Assembly (NCBI GenBank): GCA_045124315.1
Contig: JBGVLO010000054.1
Location: forward strand, 1-49,625
From: CAG-411 sp045124315
GTDB taxonomy: Bacteria > Bacillota > Clostridia > Lachnospirales > Lachnospiraceae
DNA: 49,625 nt
Reading direction: 5' to 3'
The notes beneath the pieces are model-generated. The model did no database searches, had not been told where the DNA came from, and worked only from the letters and a program-made list of their open reading frames with translations. The translations under genes and the position numbers were made by a program. Below are positions 40,997 to 49,569 of the stretch, piece after piece (the first letter of the stretch is position 1; each line of letters begins with the position of its first letter).

Positions 40997-41034
40997 CTGA
41001 GAGATTGGAAACAGTAACGTACGGCAAAAAGTAC

Positions 41035-41063
41035 TGGACAAGAAAAATAAGATGTGATATACT
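41035..41063 (+). promoter_or_regulatory. Promoter of the tRNA-Tyr/tRNA-Leu operon
   Basis: TGGACA (41035-41040), 17 bases, TATACT (41058-41063), 33 bases before tRNA-Tyr. Confidence 0.75.
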
Positions 41064-41095
41064 AGCTTAGTGTTTGAGACAAATACATAAAGAAT

Positions 41096-41177
41096 GGGCG
41101 GTTTCCCGAGTGGCCAAAGGGGACAGACTGTAAATCTGCTGCATATTGCTTCGGTGGTTCGAATCCACCACCGCCCA
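41096..41177 (+). tRNA. tRNA-Tyr (GTA)
   Basis: Acceptor GGGCGGT pairs with ACCGCCC. The anticodon loop CTGTAAATC gives GTA. There is a long variable arm as in bacterial class II tRNA-Tyr, and a GGTTCGAATCC T-arm. CCA is not encoded. Confidence 0.95.
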
Positions 41178-41198
41178 TTAACATATTTTATATGTTGC

Positions 41199-41284
41199 GC
41201 CGGCGTGGCGGAACTGGCAGACGCCCAGGACTTAAAATCCTGTGGGTAGTAATACCCGTACCGGTTCGATTCCGGTCGCCGGCA
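41199..41284 (+). tRNA. tRNA-Leu (TAA)
   Basis: Acceptor GCCGGCG pairs with CGCCGGC. The anticodon loop ACTTAAAAT gives TAA. A long variable arm GTGGGTAGTAATACCCGT and GGTTCGATTCC T-arm are present. It lies 21 bases after tRNA-Tyr. Confidence 0.95.
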
Positions 41285-41290
41285 TGGTTA

Positions 41291-41323
41291 GACATCTTTG
41301 TATGAGCAAGGGTGTCTTTTTTT
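41291..41323 (+). terminator. Terminator of the tRNA operon
   Basis: GACATC (41291-41296) pairs with GGTGTC (41311-41316), then seven T. Confidence 0.8.
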
Positions 41324-41353
41324 ACTCTATAAGAAACTTCGTCTTATGGAGCA
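41323..41353. repeat. Dispersed palindromic repeat A, copy 2
   Basis: CTCTATAAG and CTTATGGAG pair (one wobble) around a TTCG-containing loop. Relative of 28167-28197; both copies directly follow a terminator T run. Confidence 0.6.
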
Positions 41354-41469
41354 GGTTCCTTAAGAATGAGGGATTTGTTGCTATAATGTCATTGTTCTGG
41401 AGAGTGGGTACGAAGAAGAGGTTTTGTATGAAGGCGCAAGGTACCCTTGAGGAGTATGGAGGAGGCAGT

Positions 41470-41976
41470 ATGGAGAAAAGTATAAAATTTGACGTAAAAG
41501 TGGGAGTGAAAGAGTTGTATTTTTTTCTGCTCCACTATAATTATGCCAGTGTAAATGGGGCAATTAGCTTGTTGCTTAGTTTGGTATCATTGGGAGTATT
41601 TGTGTTTCGATTGCAATATGAGTGGAGTACCAGTAATTGGTTCTTTCTTGCCATTGGGCTGTTGTTTACGGTAGTGCAGCCTGTATTGCTCTTGAAGATG
41701 GCAGTAACCCAGAAGATTAAAAATCCATCTATGAATGATCCTTTGGAGTATGAATTGCGTGAGGATGGAATTTTACTTCGACAGAACGATTTGGAGCAAT
41801 TAGCCCCTTGGGACGGGATTGCAAAAGTTGTTGAGAATAAAAAACAGATACTAGTTTATACTTCCAGAGTAAATGCGTGTATTTGGCCAAAAAAACAATT
41901 AGAAGAGCAAAAGGAAGAATTGAAATTATATGTATCAGAACATGTGGATGCAGGTTTATGCAAATGGAAAGCGTAA
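41470..41976 (+). CDS. YcxB-like membrane protein
   Basis: 168 residues from ATG 41470 (GGAGG 41461-41465). Two membrane helices lie at about residues 25-75 (ISLLLSLVSLGVFVF, WFFLAIGLLFTVVQP). A C-terminal soluble YcxB-like part (YELREDGILLRQ, LAPWDGIAKVVENKKQILVY) follows. The family has no known function. It sits just before tsaE with an 17-base gap. Confidence 0.7.
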   Translation: MEKSIKFDVKVGVKELYFFLLHYNYASVNGAISLLLSLVSLGVFVFRLQYEWSTSNWFFLAIGLLFTVVQPVLLLKMAVTQKIKNPSMNDPLEYELREDGILLRQNDLEQLAPWDGIAKVVENKKQILVYTSRVNACIWPKKQLEEQKEELKLYVSEHVDAGLCKWKA

Positions 41977-41993
41977 TAGTCAGGAGGAGAACG

Positions 41994-42422
41994 GTGATTA
42001 TAGAGAGCTTTAAGACAGAGGATACTTATAAGGTAGCATTTGAATTGGGACAGAAGGCACAAGCGGGAGAGGTGTATTGTTTGTTAGGAGATTTAGGTGT
42101 AGGAAAAACAGTATTTACCCAGGGTTTTGCCAAAGGTCTTGGAATTGAGGAACCTGTATCCAGTCCTACCTTTACCATTGTGCAGACTTATGAGGAAGGA
42201 AGATTACCTTTTTATCATTTTGATGTGTATCGGATTGCAGATGTGGAAGAGATGGAGGAAATTGGTTATGAAGATTGCTTCTACGGAGAAGGGGTTTCTT
42301 TTGTAGAGTGGGCGAACCTTATACAGGAGATTATTCCGGAAAAGCATACGGTCATTCGAATTGAGAAAGATTTGGATAAGGGATTTGACTATCGGAAAAT
42401 CAGTATTGAACAACACCAATGA
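41994..42422 (+). CDS. tsaE: tRNA t6A biosynthesis ATPase TsaE
   Basis: 142 residues from GTG 41994, set by AGGAGGAG (41982-41989). The Walker A GDLGVGKTVFTQGFAKGLGI, PVSSPTFTIVQTYEEG and the HFDVYRI region are diagnostic. TsaE binds the TsaB-TsaD complex and uses ATP to reset it during N6-threonylcarbamoyl-adenosine formation at position 37 of ANN-decoding tRNAs. TsaB follows 39 bases later and TsaD lies 3.6 kb downstream. Confidence 0.95.
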   Translation: MIIESFKTEDTYKVAFELGQKAQAGEVYCLLGDLGVGKTVFTQGFAKGLGIEEPVSSPTFTIVQTYEEGRLPFYHFDVYRIADVEEMEEIGYEDCFYGEGVSFVEWANLIQEIIPEKHTVIRIEKDLDKGFDYRKISIEQHQ

Positions 42423-42461
42423 TAAGTGGAATTGTGTGAATAGAAAGAAGGATTGAGACAG

Positions 42462-43169
42462 ATGAGAATATTGGCGATTGACAGCTCGGGACTGGTAGCG
42501 ACGGTTGCGCTGCTTGAAGATTCAAGCATGATAGCAGAATATACCATGAATTATAAGAAGACACATTCTCAGACTTTGCTCCATATGATTGATGAGATTA
42601 TTCAGCAAACGGATTTTGATAAAAACAGCATAGATGCCATAGCAGTAGCTGCAGGACCAGGTTCTTTCACTGGATTGCGCATTGGATGTGCTACTGCAAA
42701 AGGACTTGGACTGGCATTGGAAAAACCAATCATTCCAGTACCTACGGTGGATGGACTGGCGTACAATATGGCAGGAGTTTCCAAATTAGTGTGCCCACTT
42801 ATGGATGCCAGAAGAAATCAGGTTTATACCGGATTGTATTCTTTTGAAGATAATGTCATGGAAGTGGTTGATCCTCAGATGGCCGTTGCTATAGAAGAGA
42901 TTATTGACAAGATCAATGCAGCTGGACGCCCGGTAGTTTTTTTGGGCGATGGCGTGGATGTGCAAAAGGACTATATTGCAGAACATATTAAGGTTCCATA
43001 TTCTTTTGCGCCTGCACATATGTCCAGACAGAGAGCTGGAGCTTTGGGAGCATTGGCATTCCGGTATTATGAACAGGGAAAAGTAGAACATGCAAGAGAT
43101 CACAAACCGGATTATTTGCGATTGTCTCAAGCAGAGCGGGAACGAATGGAAAGAGAACAGAAAAAATAG
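42462..43169 (+). CDS. tsaB: tRNA t6A biosynthesis protein TsaB
   Basis: 235 residues from ATG 42462. ASKHA-fold start MRILAIDSSGLVATVALLED, THSQTLLHMIDEI and GPGSFTGLRIGCATAKGL are the family hallmarks. TsaB lacks catalysis and scaffolds TsaD and TsaE. It is followed 10 bases later by rimI, a conserved order in firmicutes. Confidence 0.95.
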   Translation: MRILAIDSSGLVATVALLEDSSMIAEYTMNYKKTHSQTLLHMIDEIIQQTDFDKNSIDAIAVAAGPGSFTGLRIGCATAKGLGLALEKPIIPVPTVDGLAYNMAGVSKLVCPLMDARRNQVYTGLYSFEDNVMEVVDPQMAVAIEEIIDKINAAGRPVVFLGDGVDVQKDYIAEHIKVPYSFAPAHMSRQRAGALGALAFRYYEQGKVEHARDHKPDYLRLSQAERERMEREQKK

Positions 43170-43179
43170 GAGAGATACT

Positions 43180-43614
43180 ATGAGAATCAGGCCTATGGAA
43201 ATTGCAGATCTTCAACAAGTGTGTGCAATAGAAAACGATTCTTTTTCGGAACCTTGGAGTAGGGAAAGCTTTCAGAATGAAATAGAAAATGAACGGCGTA
43301 TCTATCTGGTGGCAGAGGAGGAAGGACAGATTCTGGGCTACTGTGGTATGTGGGAGATTGCTGGAGAAGGGCAGATTACAAATGTGGCCGTTAGAAGACA
43401 GAGCAGAGGTAAGGGGATTGCCGGAAGTCTTTTTGATACACTTATTCAAAGTGGAATGGAAAAAGGATTGACTAGTTTCACTTTGGAAGTACGTGTCAGC
43501 AATCATGCGGCAATTGCTTTATATGAAAAATTTGGTTTTCAGTCTGCAGGAATACGAAAGGATTTTTATGACCATCCGAAAGAAGATGCTTTCATTATGT
43601 GGAAGTATGTGTAA
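43180..43614 (+). CDS. rimI: RimI-type ribosomal-protein N-acetyltransferase
   Basis: 144 residues from ATG 43180 (AGGAGAG upstream). GNAT motif ITNVAVRRQSRGKGIAGSLF, then FTLEVRVSNHAAIALYEKFG and FYDHPKEDAFIMW, which is typical of RimI. The family acetylates the N-terminus of ribosomal protein bS18. The tsaE-tsaB-rimI order supports this assignment over a generic GNAT. Confidence 0.92.
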   Translation: MRIRPMEIADLQQVCAIENDSFSEPWSRESFQNEIENERRIYLVAEEEGQILGYCGMWEIAGEGQITNVAVRRQSRGKGIAGSLFDTLIQSGMEKGLTSFTLEVRVSNHAAIALYEKFGFQSAGIRKDFYDHPKEDAFIMWKYV

Positions 43615-43700
43615 AAGGAAAATAATACCAGTTTAGGAAGTTTTTACATGTATACGGAAGAAAAAATATGTCGTATAATGTAGGCGGAGGTGGTATTTGT

Positions 43701-43916
43701 ATGGGAAAGATACGATGCAATAACTGTGCGAAGGAAATAAAATCCATGAATGGAATTCTGTTGGAGGATATTTTTGAAGGACGAAAAGACTGGGGATATT
43801 TTTCAAAAAAAGATTTACAGAGAGATACATTTTATCTTTGTGAGGAATGTTATGATAATATGATACGGAAGTTTAAGATTCCGATTGAACGAAAATTGAA
43901 AAATGAAGTTCTGTAA
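43701..43916 (+). CDS. Small zinc-ribbon-like protein
   Basis: 71 residues from ATG 43701 with GGAGGTGG upstream. Two Cys pairs, CNNC near the start and CEEC at about residue 48 (DTFYLCEECYDNMIR), suggest a treble-clef or zinc-ribbon fold. Its stop overlaps an ATG at 43916. No function is known to me; similar small proteins occur in Lachnospiraceae. Confidence 0.65.
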   Translation: MGKIRCNNCAKEIKSMNGILLEDIFEGRKDWGYFSKKDLQRDTFYLCEECYDNMIRKFKIPIERKLKNEVL

Positions 43917-43960
43917 TGGGAGCATTTGTGACTTCCGGGCAGAATAGAAATGAGGAAGAA

Positions 43961-44878
43961 ATGCTAGATGTATGTTTGTTAGGTACAGGTGGAATGATGC
44001 CGTTGCCAAAAAGATGGCTGACTGCGCTGATGGTTCGGTTGAATGGAAGCAGTCTGTTAATTGATTGCGGAGAAGGGACCCAGGTTGCGATCAGAGAAAA
44101 AGGATGGAGTTTTCACGATATAGATACGATATGTTTTACTCATTATCATGGAGATCACATTAGTGGTTTACCAGGCTTGCTACTCTCTATGGGAAATGCA
44201 GATCGAAGAGAAGCTGTAACTCTGATTGGACCGAAAGGATTGGAGAGGGTGGTAAGTTCATTGCGAGTGATCGCACCGGAGTTGCCATTTGATTTAAAAT
44301 TTATAGAGGTGAAAGAACCATTTCAGACTATTACTGTCAACGGATATGAAATAGAAACTTTTAAAGTGAAGCATAATGTAGTTTGTTATGGATATACATT
44401 GCATGTGAGACGTGCGGGCAGATTTTCTACAGAGAGAGCATTGGCGCAGAATGTTCCACAGAAAATATGGGGAAGATTACAAAAATCAGAGACGGTTCTA
44501 TGGGAAGATGGAATTACCTATACACCGGACATGGTGTTAGGTCCACCTAGAAAAGGAATCAAACTGACATATTGTACGGATACCAGACCGCTCCCTATTA
44601 TTGCAGAACAAGCACGGAGGGCAGATTTATTTATATGCGAAGGAATGTATGGCGAGCCGGAGAAACAGAAAAAGGCTGTTGAAAACAAGCATATGACTAT
44701 GTATGAGGCGGCAGAACTGGCAAAACAGGCCCAACCGCAGGAAATGTGGCTGACTCATTACAGTCCATCGTTGACCTATCCGGAAAACTATAAAGATGAG
44801 GTTCGAAAAATCTTTCCAAATACAATCATTCCGAGAGATAAGAGGAGTGTTACTTTGGAATTTAACAAAAATGAGTAG
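43961..44878 (+). CDS. rnz: Ribonuclease Z
   Basis: 305 residues from ATG 43961 (GAGGAAG upstream); ATG 43916 would add 15 unlikely residues. Metallo-beta-lactamase fold with the zinc motif FTHYHGDHISGLPGLLLSMG and later LTYCTDTRP and THYSPSL, as in RNase Z/ElaC. It cuts the 3' trailer of tRNA precursors. This fits the location near tRNA genes that lack an encoded CCA and near t6A genes. It ends with a strong terminator. Confidence 0.9.
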   Translation: MLDVCLLGTGGMMPLPKRWLTALMVRLNGSSLLIDCGEGTQVAIREKGWSFHDIDTICFTHYHGDHISGLPGLLLSMGNADRREAVTLIGPKGLERVVSSLRVIAPELPFDLKFIEVKEPFQTITVNGYEIETFKVKHNVVCYGYTLHVRRAGRFSTERALAQNVPQKIWGRLQKSETVLWEDGITYTPDMVLGPPRKGIKLTYCTDTRPLPIIAEQARRADLFICEGMYGEPEKQKKAVENKHMTMYEAAELAKQAQPQEMWLTHYSPSLTYPENYKDEVRKIFPNTIIPRDKRSVTLEFNKNE

Positions 44879-44910
44879 TTTCTTAAAATAACAACTGTTC
44901 TATAGTAAGG

Positions 44911-44960
44911 CCTATAGAATATACTGTTTTTAGATAGTGGTATATTCTATAGGTTTTTTT
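44911..44960 (+). terminator. Terminator after rnz
   Basis: A perfect 14-bp stem CCTATAGAATATAC (44911-44924) with GTATATTCTATAGG (44940-44953), then seven T. In the following 260 bases up to 45223 I see no gene, only AT-rich spacer. Confidence 0.93.
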
Positions 44961-45223
44961 ATAGTCTTTGTTGTGCAATTTCACAATAGCAATTTGAAAA
45001 AAGTGACCTCTTGATCCATTGATTAAAAAAATGACCAATGAGACTATGTCCTAGAGAGAGAAGTGACGATATAGATAATAACAATATAATGATATCAGGG
45101 TCAAAAGGTATTTTGATTCCAATGATTCGACAAAAAATATAAAATGAAAAGATAGTGAAATAAAACAAGTGGAAACTGTGAAATGAAAAATTAAAGAAGG
45201 AAATGAAAGAAGAGGTGTTAGAT

Positions 45224-45811
45224 ATGAAGAAAACAAAGCAGAATAACATGATGCTTGTGATTGTTATGTTTGTGATTGTAATAGGCGTGGCTATTGGATT
45301 TTGGAGTATTATGCAGAATAGCCGTGCCAATAAAAACAAGGAACAGGCCAGTACAAATGAAGAAGTGTGTAGCATTTTGGATAAGGATTTTGAAAATAAT
45401 TATCCGGGCACGCCAAGAGAGGTAGTGAAATTATATAGTAGAATTACTACTTGTATCTACAATCAGGCTGGGGAGGAGGATCGTAGAAAACTGGTAGAAA
45501 AAATGCGTCAATTGTTTGATGAAGAATTGCTGGCTGAGAACCCTTTGGAAGAGCAATTGGAAGATTTGGAGGGCGAACTAAAGGAATTTCGGACAAACAA
45601 AAATATCATATCCAGCTATACAGTGGATAATAACAGTTCTGTGGTGAAAGAAAAAATCAATGAAAAGCAATGTGCCAGTCTACGGGTATCTTATTTAATA
45701 CAGGATGGAAAATCTGGATCATACACAAAAAGTGTAGAGCGTTTTATTTTGCGAGAAGATGAAAATAAAAACTGGAAGATTTACGGATGGAAGCCCGTGG
45801 AAGAAGAATGA
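45224..45811 (+). CDS. DUF6715-like membrane-anchored protein
   Basis: 195 residues from ATG 45224 (GAGGTG upstream). One N-terminal membrane helix (MMLVIVMFVIVIGVAIGF), then a polar linker and an extracytoplasmic domain with NYPGTPREVVKLYSRITTC, a pattern I associate with the Lachnospiraceae family DUF6715. Function unknown. The C-terminal NTF2-like ending (FILREDENKNWKIYGWKPV) suggests a cone-shaped binding fold. Confidence 0.75.
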   Translation: MKKTKQNNMMLVIVMFVIVIGVAIGFWSIMQNSRANKNKEQASTNEEVCSILDKDFENNYPGTPREVVKLYSRITTCIYNQAGEEDRRKLVEKMRQLFDEELLAENPLEEQLEDLEGELKEFRTNKNIISSYTVDNNSSVVKEKINEKQCASLRVSYLIQDGKSGSYTKSVERFILREDENKNWKIYGWKPVEEE

Positions 45812-45820
45812 AGAAGAAAA

Positions 45821-45855
45821 GGGGTGTTGTCCTTAATTGGAGGACACTCTTTTGC
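45821..45855 (+). terminator. Probable terminator after the DUF6715-like gene
   Basis: GTGTTGTCCT pairs with AGGACACTC with one bulge, followed by TTTTG. The gap beyond, to 46073, contains a GCAAAA/TTTTGC hairpin near 45873-45906 and CTTGA/TCAAG near 45968-45983 of unknown role. Confidence 0.6.
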
Positions 45856-46073
45856 TTAGGCTGAAAACAGTGCAAAATGCTCCGCGAGGATGCGTACGCT
45901 TTTGCAGATGAGTTTTGTCCTTGGAGAGACGCAAAAGTGTCAACGATGTTTAATGTTCATACGCAAGCTTGACATATATCAAGTGGAACATAGGCTGGTA
46001 AAAGAGAGGATGGAATGTTATAATTGAACGAGATTATTGATTAGTTACGAAAAGAGTAAAATTGGAGGAAATT

Positions 46074-47099
46074 ATGGAAGAAAAAGATATCTTGATATTA
46101 GGAATAGAATCATCCTGTGACGAGACAGCGGCAGCGGTAATAAAGAATGGAAGAACTGTATTGTCAAATGTGATTTCTTCACAGATTGAATTGCATACAT
46201 TATACGGAGGTGTGGTTCCTGAAATTGCATCTCGCAAACATATAGAGAAAATTAATCAGGTGATTGAAGAGGCATTAAGTGAAGCTAATGTGACACTGGA
46301 TGATTTGGACGCCATTGCAGTTACATATGGTCCTGGTTTAGTGGGGGCATTGTTAGTGGGGGTAGCAGAGGCAAAAGCAATCTGTTTTGCGAAAGATATC
46401 CCTTTAGTGGGTGTACATCATATTGAAGGCCATGTTTCAGCAAACTATATTGAACATTCGGATTTAGAACCGCCATTTTTGTGTTTGATCGTGTCCGGTG
46501 GACATACACATTTGGTGCTAGTAAAAGCTTACGGAGAGTATGAGATTATTGGAAGAACCAGAGATGATGCTGTGGGAGAAGCTTTTGATAAGGTGGCTAG
46601 AGCTATAGGGCTGGGGTATCCAGGCGGACCGAAGATTGATAAATTGGCGAAAGAAGGAAATGGAGATGCCATTCGTTTTCCAAAGGCAAAAATAGAGGAT
46701 GCTCCATATGATTTTAGTTTTAGTGGGGTGAAATCGGCAGTATTGAACCATATCAATGGATGCAAGATGAAAGGGGAAGAAATCGTGGAAGCAGATATCG
46801 CGGCCTCTTTCCAAAAGGCAGTTACAGATGTATTGGTGGAAAAGACGATTGCAGCTGCGAAGGCGTATAAAATGGATAAAATCGCTATTGCGGGTGGAGT
46901 GGCCTCTAATTCAGCTTTAAGACAGTCTATGAAAGTGGCTTGTGACCGCGAAAACTTTTATCTCTCTTATCCGTCGCCAATCTATTGTACTGATAATGGT
47001 GCTATGATAGGGGTGGCTGGATACTACGAATATATGAAGGGTACTAGACATGGATGGGATTTAAATGCGGTACCAAATTTAAAAATCGGACAAAGATAG
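46074..47099 (+). CDS. tsaD: tRNA N6-adenosine threonylcarbamoyltransferase TsaD
   Basis: 341 residues from ATG 46074 (GGAGG 46064-46068). The metal-binding His pair is in EIASRKHIEKINQVI (H-x3-H type region) and VHHIEGHVSANY. Other motifs are GIESSCDETAAAV, IVSGGHTHLVLV, GEAFDKVARAIGLGYPGGP and AGGVASNSALR. TsaD transfers threonylcarbamoyl from its adenylate to A37 of tRNA. It works with TsaB and TsaE encoded upstream. Confidence 0.97.
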   Translation: MEEKDILILGIESSCDETAAAVIKNGRTVLSNVISSQIELHTLYGGVVPEIASRKHIEKINQVIEEALSEANVTLDDLDAIAVTYGPGLVGALLVGVAEAKAICFAKDIPLVGVHHIEGHVSANYIEHSDLEPPFLCLIVSGGHTHLVLVKAYGEYEIIGRTRDDAVGEAFDKVARAIGLGYPGGPKIDKLAKEGNGDAIRFPKAKIEDAPYDFSFSGVKSAVLNHINGCKMKGEEIVEADIAASFQKAVTDVLVEKTIAAAKAYKMDKIAIAGGVASNSALRQSMKVACDRENFYLSYPSPIYCTDNGAMIGVAGYYEYMKGTRHGWDLNAVPNLKIGQR

Positions 47100-47360
47100 T
47101 GAAATATAGGGGATTTCTGAATGTAAAAAAGATTCTGTATTGTGATGGAAAACAAATTAGTATATTTTAGGTGTGTTTTTTGATATCGAGTAATTTTTTG
47201 ATAGAAATAATTATTGCGAGAATGTAACTGTTTTGAATTATGAATCTCACAAGGGGACTAGATACGTGAGAATACTATTATAATTCGGAACAATGAAATT
47301 ATAAGAGAAACACTGAAAAAACAGAGTGTAGATAAAAGGCGTAAATCGGAGGAATGGATA

Positions 47361-48056
47361 ATGAGTAAAAAAAAGAGTGTTGCAATTGTGTTGGCAGGAG
47401 GAAAAGGTAAAAGAATGAAATCAGATGTACCAAAACAATACATGGAACTAAATGGATATCCGGTTCTCTATTATGCATTAAAAACATTTCAGGACAGTTT
47501 TGTAGATTCTATTGTGCTGGTTACAGGGGCAGACCAAGTGGGATATTGCCAAAAAGAAATTGTAGAAAAATATGGAATTACAAAGGTTACAAAAATTGTT
47601 GTAGGTGGAACAGAACGTTATTATTCGGTTTATAATGGGATACAGGCCATTGAAGAGGCAGAATATGTATATATCCATGATGGGGCAAGACCGATGCTTA
47701 CTCAGGCTGTTTTGGAAAAGCTCCGTACGGAACTGATGGAGCATGAGGCCTGTGTGGTTGGTATGCCGGTAAAGGATACCATTAAATTGGTGGATGAAAA
47801 TAATCTAGTCAAGGATACACCGGATCGTAGGAAAGTGTGGATGGTACATACGCCGCAGGCTTTTTCGTATTCATTAATTAAGAAAGCATATGAGCAAATT
47901 TCGGATTTAGAAGAGCAGAATATAACCGACGATGCAATGGTAGTAGAAAACACAGTTGGTTATCCTGTTAAAATGATTGAAGGAAGTTATAAGAATATTA
48001 AAATTACCACGCCTGAGGACTTGGATATTGCAACGTTATATCTGAATGGCAAATAA
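47361..48056 (+). CDS. ispD: 2-C-methyl-D-erythritol 4-phosphate cytidylyltransferase
   Basis: 231 residues behind GGAGG. The nucleotide-binding start IVLAGGKGKRMKSDVPKQYM, HDGARPMLT, PVKDTIKLV and the C-terminal ITTPEDLDIATLYL are the IspD signature. It makes CDP-methylerythritol in the non-mevalonate isoprenoid pathway. A few relatives act in teichoic acid synthesis (TarI), but no TarJ partner is adjacent. The preceding 260-base gap shows no gene. Confidence 0.9.
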   Translation: MSKKKSVAIVLAGGKGKRMKSDVPKQYMELNGYPVLYYALKTFQDSFVDSIVLVTGADQVGYCQKEIVEKYGITKVTKIVVGGTERYYSVYNGIQAIEEAEYVYIHDGARPMLTQAVLEKLRTELMEHEACVVGMPVKDTIKLVDENNLVKDTPDRRKVWMVHTPQAFSYSLIKKAYEQISDLEEQNITDDAMVVENTVGYPVKMIEGSYKNIKITTPEDLDIATLYLNGK

Positions 48057-48422
48057 TCAGTCGGTTTTTATGCGTTGTGATGTTAGTAAAGTGAGTATGT
48101 TTGTTTAAAGAGAAAACGATTAGCCGTCAAAGTGACCAAAAAAACATATAAGTTTTACAATTGATAAAACTGTAATAAGCATGCCTAAAAAGTTGACCAA
48201 GTCTTTTTGGGAATGGTGCGAAAGTTTACATGGTAAAATATCCATTTGTAAAATTTAGTCCAGTTATAGATTATGTGATTTTTTAGTGCATCTTTATGAT
48301 GGATTTTTGAAGAAATGTTTCAAAAAACTTATGAAAAGCATTAAGATGGAACATTGCAAAATCCAGTAAATTCAAGGGATTACGACATATAAAATAAAAA
48401 ATAAAAAAAATATAAAAAAGTG
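48057..48422. other. AT-rich spacer without recognisable gene
   Basis: No coding frame with a ribosome-binding site. A small AGTTTT/AAAACT hairpin near 48151-48171 is the only structure seen. It ends in an A-rich tract just before the tRNA-Ser promoter. Confidence 0.6.
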
Positions 48423-48451
48423 TTGACATTCATTGATTATGATGTTATACT
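48423..48451 (+). promoter_or_regulatory. tRNA-Ser promoter
   Basis: TTGACA (48423-48428), 17 bases, TATACT (48446-48451), preceded by an A-rich UP-like tract. Confidence 0.9.
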
Positions 48452-48466
48452 AAATGAGCAAGTTAC

Positions 48467-48552
48467 GGAGAGGTATCGAAGAGGCCATAACGAGGCGGTC
48501 TTGAAAACCGTTTGTCCGAAAGGACACGTGGGTTCGAATCCCACCCTCTCCG
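48467..48552 (+). tRNA. tRNA-Ser (TGA)
   Basis: Acceptor GGAGAGG pairs with CCTCTCC, G discriminator. The anticodon loop TCTTGAAAA gives TGA. A long variable arm TTTGTCCGAAAGGACACG and GGTTCGAATCC T-arm are present. CCA is not encoded. Confidence 0.95.
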
Positions 48553-48732
48553 CTGTGTGAAGCCACCAAGATAATTGGTGGTTTTGTTTTTGCTAGGAAA
48601 GGTCTTATGATAGAATGATAACATGACATGTGTTGATTGATAAAACGGTTGGCGGAATTTAGAAAGATGGATCCTTTCTAAGTATGTAATAGGGATTTTA
48701 TCAAATGGCCTTTGATACAATATAATTATGAT

Positions 48733-48821
48733 GGAGAAGTACCCAAGAGGCTGAAGGGGCTCCCCTGGAAAGGGAGTAGGTCGTTAATAGCGGCGCGAGG
48801 GTTCAAATCCCTCCTTCTCCG
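48733..48821 (+). tRNA. tRNA-Ser (GGA)
   Basis: Acceptor GGAGAAG pairs with CTTCTCC, G discriminator. The anticodon loop CCTGGAAAG gives GGA. A long variable arm and GGTTCAAATCC T-arm are present. It lies 180 bases after the first tRNA-Ser. Confidence 0.95.
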
Positions 48822-48874
48822 CTATGAAAAATAGTTATCGAGTATAGATAACTATTTTTTTGTTTGCTATAAAA

Positions 48875-48957
48875 GTGTTGTCAGTAGATATGTTTGGAGC
48901 AGATGACGAGTAGCTAGTCCTTTGGGGATTGTTGGGAGACATATCTGTTTGATAACC
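48875..48957. repeat. Dispersed repeat C, copy 2
   Basis: Begins GTGTTGTCAGTAGATATGT and ends AGACATATCTGTTTGATA. AGATATGT and ACATATCT are inverted, so the ends could pair. Related to 39730-39810. Confidence 0.5.
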
Positions 48958-49324
48958 TAACCGTATGAGCAAGTATCCCTGTTTTGTGGATGGATTGCGA
49001 ATTCGGGCAGCTGTATTAGAAGCTGACTTTCATATATCATGATCCGCGAGGATGGCAGTCCCAGAGTGCAGTAGCATTCAATCGATTTAGAAAACTCGAG
49101 GTGGTCACTAAGGTGTCAGGTTCTAGAGGATTAAATTCACATAGTAGTGTGTACGTTACTTTGTGCAAATGCATATTGGTGGGACGTCGTAGTGTATGAG
49201 TAAGTTTCATTCTTTTTGGCTGGGAGGTAAGCTTATTTAGCTGGTTCAACAGCTGAATTTCACTTATAGTATATTAGGGTGTTCGAATGATGGATAAAAA
49301 ATTAAAAAAAGATTAAAAAAAGTG
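48958..49324. other. Spacer before the rRNA operon
   Basis: About 370 bases without a credible gene. A 70-codon minus-strand frame (49037-49249) has no ribosome-binding site or family resemblance. The end is strongly A-rich and probably acts as an UP element for the rrn promoter. Confidence 0.55.
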
Positions 49325-49353
49325 TTGACTTTCTAAAAAACTAATGATATACT
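49325..49353 (+). promoter_or_regulatory. rrn operon promoter
   Basis: TTGACT (49325-49330), 17 bases, TATACT (49348-49353), behind an A-tract. About 215 bases of leader follow before 16S rRNA, including a short GAACATTGACAATTAAACAG stretch often seen in clostridial rrn leaders. Confidence 0.88.
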
Positions 49354-49569
49354 AAACAAGTCGCTTGGGGCTGGCGGAAAACAAAGAAAGCCTTGAAAAC
49401 CTTATAAATAAAGGATTGCGGCGATTAGAACATTGACAATTAAACAGTGAGACAACCTTGAAAATTCAAAAGAATTTCAAAGGAAAACATTTGATGTTTT
49501 CACGAACAAAAACCTTTAACAGTAAAGGATAAAAAAGCTAGCAAGTTTCTAGCAAGGTAACAAACTTTA

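Noticed and set aside
41242..41469. Upstream extension of the YcxB-like frame into tRNA-Leu
   Set aside because: It would translate part of the tRNA and its terminator; ATG 41470 has a good GGAGG site.
45873..49060. CCGCGAGGATG shared between 45890 and 49045 as a possible repeat family
   Set aside because: Only about 11 bases match and the flanks do not align, so chance is likely.
49037..49249. 70-codon minus-strand frame before the rRNA promoter
   Set aside because: No ribosome-binding site, odd composition, and it lies in a typical rrn upstream spacer.
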